From contig NZ_JAUCBZ010000011.1 in NCBI RefSeq assembly GCF_034676545.1, forward strand, positions 62,001 through 126,000: a DNA stretch of 64,000 bases, in the 5' to 3' direction. The notes below the pieces were generated by a model. The model made no database searches. It was not told the origin of the DNA and saw only the letters and a program-made list of their open reading frames with translations. How positions within the stretch are numbered: the first letter of the stretch is position 1; each line of letters starts with the position of its first letter. Both the position numbers and the translations under genes were made by a program. The DNA comes from Pararhodobacter sp. Lineage in GTDB: Bacteria; Pseudomonadota; Alphaproteobacteria; Rhodobacterales; Rhodobacteraceae. Shown here piece after piece: positions 60,777 through 64,000 of the stretch.

Positions 60777-61388
60777 ATGTTGATCGGCTACGCACGCATC
60801 TCCAAGGCTGACGGGTCGCAGTCTCTGGATCTCCAGCGCGACGCCCTGATCGCCGCAGGAGTGCCCGCGGAACGCATTTACGAAGATCAGGCATCCGGCG
60901 CACGCGATGATCGCCCAGGACTGGAGGCCTGCCTGCGGTCATTGCGGGAAGGGGATGTTCTCGTGGTCTGGAAGCTGGACAGGCTCGGGCGCACGCTGAC
61001 CCACTTGGTCAACACCGTGCGCGACCTGTCGGATCGCGGCATCGGCTTGCGCGTGCTGACTGGTCAAGGCGCTGAAATCGACACCACCACCTCGGCCGGT
61101 CGCATGATCTTCGGCATCTTCGCGACCCTGGCGGAGTTCGAGCGCGACCTGATCCGGGAACGCACCATGGCAGGTCTCGCAGCCGCCCGGGCGCGCGGTC
61201 GAAAAGGCGGGCGAAAGTTCGCACTGACCAAGGCTCAGGTCCGCCTGGCCCAAGCGGCCATGTCAAACAGGGACACCTCAGTCGCCGCCCTCGCGGCCGA
61301 GCTGGGCGTCAAACCGGTGACCCTCTATCGCTACGTCGATGCCAACGGAAACCTCAGGGACCACGGAAGGCGCGTTTTATCGGCTTAG
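60777..61388 (+). CDS. tnpR: Serine resolvase
   Basis: A 203-residue serine recombinase: MLIGYARISKADGSQSL with nucleophile Ser9, LVVWKLDRLGRTLTHLV, TTSAGRMIFGIFATLAEFER (E helix) and a C-terminal HTH (SVAALAAELGVKPVTLYRYV). It resolves cointegrates at res. Its stop lies within the right terminal repeat. Confidence 0.95.
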   Translation: MLIGYARISKADGSQSLDLQRDALIAAGVPAERIYEDQASGARDDRPGLEACLRSLREGDVLVVWKLDRLGRTLTHLVNTVRDLSDRGIGLRVLTGQGAEIDTTTSAGRMIFGIFATLAEFERDLIRERTMAGLAAARARGRKGGRKFALTKAQVRLAQAAMSNRDTSVAALAAELGVKPVTLYRYVDANGNLRDHGRRVLSA

Positions 61389-61421
61389 CGTAGGATTTAG
61401 CACCGTCCGGCAGCAGACCCC

Positions 61422-61724
61422 GGGATCGACGGCGCGACGGTGACCCAGGTGGCGCAACGCCATGAGGTGACGCGCCAGCAGATCTACGCTTGGCGTCATG
61501 AACTCAAGCGGAAGGGTTTGTGGTCACCTGATGCGGGCGCGTTGTTCTTGCCCGCCGGCATGGTGCCCGCGATGGATCTGACGATGGTGGAGGATCGCAT
61601 GCCGGCCGCCACTCCAGTGGTCTGGGTTGAGTTGCGGCTTGCGAAGGGCCGCGTGCTTCGGTTCGAAAGCAACATAGACGATGCGGCACTGTCCCGCCTG
61701 ATCCGCGCGGTGGATGCCGCATGA
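61422..61724 (+). pseudogene. IS66 tnpA, 5' truncated by Tn3
   Basis: The frame GIDGATVTQVAQRHEVTRQQ, then IYAWRHELKRKGLW, is the second half of the TnpA HTH and C-terminus. The N-terminal helix (W.…EEK…I) is missing, removed at the Tn3 junction. A GTG at 61440 could start a shortened product, but it would lack part of the HTH. Confidence 0.88.
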
Positions 61725-62068
61725 TCGGGCCGGGCACCGGGGTGCGGGTGTATCTGGCCTGCGGGCCGACGGATATGCGCAAGGGGATCGGCGGGCTGGC
61801 GGCGCTTGCGCAGGATGTGCTGCGCCAGAAGCCGACCGGCGGCGCGGTCTTCGCCTTCCGGGGGCGCAAGGGTGATCGGCTGAAGCTGCTTTATTGGGAC
61901 GGCCAGGGGTTCTGCCTTTACTACAAGGTCCTTGAGCGCGGGCGCTTTCCCTGGCCGAACACCAGCTCGGGGGCGGTGCGACTGACCTCGGCGCAACTGG
62001 CGATGTTGTGGGAAGGGATTGATTGGCGGCGGCCGGATTGGGGCGCGCCACCGGCCCGGGTCGGGTGA
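61721..62068 (+). CDS. tnpB: IS66 TnpB accessory protein
   Basis: A 115-residue TnpB (VYLACGPTDMRKGIGGLAAL, VFAFRGRKGDRLKLLYWDGQ, MLWEGIDWRRPDW) with ATGA overlap with the truncated tnpA. Intact, but probably not expressed since the element's own promoter end is gone. Confidence 0.92.
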   Translation: MIGPGTGVRVYLACGPTDMRKGIGGLAALAQDVLRQKPTGGAVFAFRGRKGDRLKLLYWDGQGFCLYYKVLERGRFPWPNTSSGAVRLTSAQLAMLWEGIDWRRPDWGAPPARVG

Positions 62069-62115
62069 TTTATCTGCCTGAAATAACGTGTTTTTATGGC
62101 GCTTTCTGATCGATC

Positions 62116-63756
62116 ATGGTAGGTGTTGGCATGTCGAGCGATGCGCCCATCCTTCCCGAAGATCCTGCGGTTCTGAAGGCGATGATCGCCGCCTTGCAGG
62201 CGGAAAACGCCAAGATGTCGGCGACGATCCGGGCGCATGACCAACTCATCCAGACGCTGCGGCTGCGCATCGCGAAGCTGAAGAAGCAGGCCTTCGGCAA
62301 ATCCTCGGAGAAGATCGAGCGCGAGATCGAACAGCTGGAACTGGCGCTCGAGGACCTGCTCATCGCCAGCGCCGAAAGCGCCACCACCCCGGCGGACAAA
62401 GACGAGGCAGATCCTTCCCCTGAGGCGAAGGCTAGCGATGTCGACAAACACAAACCCCGCCGTCGTCCCCGCGTCTCGGAGGCTACCCCGCGGGAGCGGC
62501 GCGAGCTCGACCCCGGCAGCTGCTGCCCGGATTGCGGTGGCGACCTGCGGCTCGTTGGCGAGGACATGAGCGAGATGCTCGACCTGGTCGCGGCACAGCT
62601 GAAGGTCCTGCAGATCACGCGGCTGAAAAAGTCCTGCCGTCGTTGCGAGAAGATGGTTCAGGCGCCCGCACCCAGCCGACCGATCCCCGGCAGCATGGCA
62701 AGCGCGGCCCTGCTGGCCTGGATCCTCGTCTCCAAGTTCGATGACCACATCCCCCTCTATCGCCTGAACGAGATCTTCGCCCGCATGGGGGCCGACATCC
62801 CGGACAGCACGCTGGTCGACTGGTGCGGGCGCGCGATGCAGGTGCTGGCGCCGCTGATCGAGCGGATCGAGGCTGATGTGATGGCCAGTGATCTCCTCCA
62901 TGCCGACGACACCCCGATCCGGGTGCTGGACCGATCCCTCAAGGACCGCGGCCTCGGCAAGGGGGTGAAGCAGGGACGCATCTGGGCCTATGTCCGCGAT
63001 CCACGCCCCTGGGCCGGAACCGCGCCACCCGGGGCGGTCTACCGCTTCGCCCCGGACTGGAAGCAAGAGCACGTCCATGGGCATCTCGCCCAGACGCGCG
63101 GCATCCTGCAGGCCGATGGCTACAAGGGCTATGCCAAGCTTTACGAACCCGGCACCGACGGCACGCCCCGTCTGCAGGAGGCGTCCTGCTGGGCGCATCT
63201 GCGGCGCGACTTCCATGACGCATGGGACAAGACGAAATCCGCCATCGCGCGCGAGGCGCTGGATCGTATCGGCGCGCTCTATGACATCGAGCGCGAGATC
63301 AACGGACAGTCCGCCGAGATCCGTCTCGCCGCGCGCCAGAAGCACAGCGCGCCGAAGGTCGAGGCCTTCTTCGCCTGGTCCGAAACCCAGCTCACGCGGA
63401 TCCCCGGCAAGGGGGATCTGGCCCGTGCGTTCCGCTATGGGCTGGCTCGCCGCGCCTCGTTCAGCCTCTTCCTGACCGACGGCCGCGTGGCCATCGACAA
63501 CAACCCGGCCGAGCGCGCCCTGCGCCCGATCGGCATCGGTCGGAAAAACTGGCTCTTCGCCGGTGCCGACACCGGCGGCGAAACGCTGGCCCGCGCCATG
63601 ACGATCATCGAGACCGCCAAACTAAACGGCCTGGACCCGCAGCTCTATCTCGCCGACCTGCTCGACCGCATCCACGACCACAAGATCAACCGGCTCGACG
63701 AGCTCCTGCCATGGAACTGGACACCGGTCGCCACCGCTCAGGCCAAGGCCGCCTGA
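62116..63756 (+). CDS. tnpC: IS66 TnpC transposase
   Basis: A 546-residue DDE transposase with coiled-coil N-terminus (LRLRIAKLKKQAFGKSSEKI), zinc region CCPDCGGDLRLVGEDMSEML with CRRCEKM, core with LLHADDTPIRVLD, LQADGYKGYAKLY and AIDNNPAERALRPIGIGRKN, and C-terminal YLADLLDRIHDHKINRLDEL. Intact coding sequence within a one-ended element. Confidence 0.94.
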   Translation: MVGVGMSSDAPILPEDPAVLKAMIAALQAENAKMSATIRAHDQLIQTLRLRIAKLKKQAFGKSSEKIEREIEQLELALEDLLIASAESATTPADKDEADPSPEAKASDVDKHKPRRRPRVSEATPRERRELDPGSCCPDCGGDLRLVGEDMSEMLDLVAAQLKVLQITRLKKSCRRCEKMVQAPAPSRPIPGSMASAALLAWILVSKFDDHIPLYRLNEIFARMGADIPDSTLVDWCGRAMQVLAPLIERIEADVMASDLLHADDTPIRVLDRSLKDRGLGKGVKQGRIWAYVRDPRPWAGTAPPGAVYRFAPDWKQEHVHGHLAQTRGILQADGYKGYAKLYEPGTDGTPRLQEASCWAHLRRDFHDAWDKTKSAIAREALDRIGALYDIEREINGQSAEIRLAARQKHSAPKVEAFFAWSETQLTRIPGKGDLARAFRYGLARRASFSLFLTDGRVAIDNNPAERALRPIGIGRKNWLFAGADTGGETLARAMTIIETAKLNGLDPQLYLADLLDRIHDHKINRLDELLPWNWTPVATAQAKAA

Positions 63757-63784
63757 TCAACTGCGGTATCAACCGTGCGCTTAC

Positions 63785-64000
63785 GCTACGTCACCGGAGG
63801 GGTTAGAGGACCTTTTGCTCGTTAGGTCCGATGGGGCGCTGTCCCAACGGAAGTTCAGCGCTTGGGATGGTGTTCAGTGTCCACGTATGAGTTATAGAAA
63901 TCCCTTCTATAACTCATGATGCGTGGAAATTGGCGCGGCATGCCGTGCGACTTGTCTTCCGCACCGTCATTGATCGGTTCGCCCGTAGTCTGATCACGTG
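63785..64000. other. Right-edge region with a long palindrome, no gene
   Basis: No coding region is supported in the last 216 bp. It contains the inverted repeat described at 63887-63917. Confidence 0.5.
63887..63917. repeat. 13-bp perfect inverted repeat
   Basis: ATGAGTTATAGAA (63887-63899) and TTCTATAACTCAT (63905-63917) are exact reverse complements around ATCCC; CCACG and CGTGG extend the dyad outward after a short asymmetric gap. It resembles a protein-binding dyad, a terminator without T-run, or a recombination core site. Confidence 0.65.

Larger units (their letters stand above)
57732..61421. mobile_element. Complete Tn3-family transposon, about 3.7 kb
   Basis: Ends are perfect 38-bp inverted repeats (57732-57769 and 61384-61421) beginning GGGGTCTGCTGCCGGACGGT and ending CTACGCTAAG. 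It carries only tnpA and tnpR, no passengers. The flanks TTCGT and GGGAT differ, so the 5-bp duplication is missing and the two sides come from different loci (mntH and an IS66 element). Confidence 0.95.
61422..63784 (+). mobile_element. 5'-truncated third IS66 element
   Basis: The element lacks its left end and the start of tnpA, being cut exactly at the Tn3 terminus. The right end at 63761-63784 reads, in reverse complement, GTAAGCGCACGGTTGATACC, the classical IS66 GTAAGCG end. tnpB and tnpC are whole. Its ends and proteins differ from the other two IS66 copies. Confidence 0.9.

Noticed and set aside
61921..63345. 474-codon minus-strand frame over the third IS66
   Set aside because: It is antisense to intact tnpB/tnpC, whose DDE motifs are clear.
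1357..63784. Composite transposon bounded by IS66 copies
   Set aside because: The three IS66 elements have different ends and proteins, so they cannot act together as matching borders.

Overview
The window is GC-rich alphaproteobacterial DNA with the codon use and gene content typical of Rhodobacteraceae accessory replicons. It is best read as part of a conjugative plasmid, or an integrated conjugative element, that insertion sequences have heavily remodelled. I see no rRNA or tRNA gene, no CRISPR array and no recognisable repABC-type replication module.

Layout. (1) 1-9330 is the relaxosome side: a VirC2-like gene cut by the left edge, a VirC1/ParA-type ATPase, a complete IS66 element with an 8-bp target duplication lying in the virC1-mobC intergenic region (the likely oriT region), then MobC, a VirD2-type relaxase and a large protein with a UPF0149-like C-terminus. 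(2) 9418-13457 is cargo: a stand-alone RNA ligase, a secreted alpha/beta hydrolase divergent from a membrane-anchored AraC regulator, and an Imm11-like immunity gene. (3) 13498-19211 is an insertion hot spot: an IS3 remnant, a small tyrosine recombinase split by a second complete IS66 element (its own 8-bp duplication), a small cytochrome c, another IS3 remnant and an IS5-family element. (4) 19405-27744 is a compact run encoding a membrane protein and three or four very large exported proteins of unknown function, one apparently frameshifted, followed by a short-chain dehydrogenase and a tiny four-fold repeat protein. (5) 29614-33487 holds hypothetical and HTH genes. (6) 33733-49216 (minus strand) is a complete VirB/VirD4 type IV secretion system in the order x-virB1-B2-B3-B4-B7-(transglycosylase/VirB5 hybrid)-B5-x-B6-B8-B9-B10-B11-(large protein)-virD4, mostly joined by stop/start overlaps. 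(7) 49409-51513 has two small exported proteins and an HTH protein. (8) 51913-56939 is a metal-resistance island: a MerR-type regulator divergent from a P1B-type ATPase, methyltransferase-like membrane protein, signal peptidase II, DsbB-like and DsbA-like genes. (9) 56946-63784 has mntR and a mntH gene cut after about 72 codons by a complete Tn3-family transposon, whose far side abuts a 5'-truncated third IS66 element.

How the parts work together. VirC1/VirC2, MobC and the relaxase would process oriT; VirD4 and the VirB channel would export the DNA. The relaxase and the large protein encoded immediately before virD4 share a C-terminal domain of about 160 residues, which suggests a common docking or export module. 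The most original material is this shared domain, a lytic transglycosylase embedded within a VirB5-like protein, the four-gene exported-protein locus, the four-fold 16-residue repeat protein and the lone RNA ligase.
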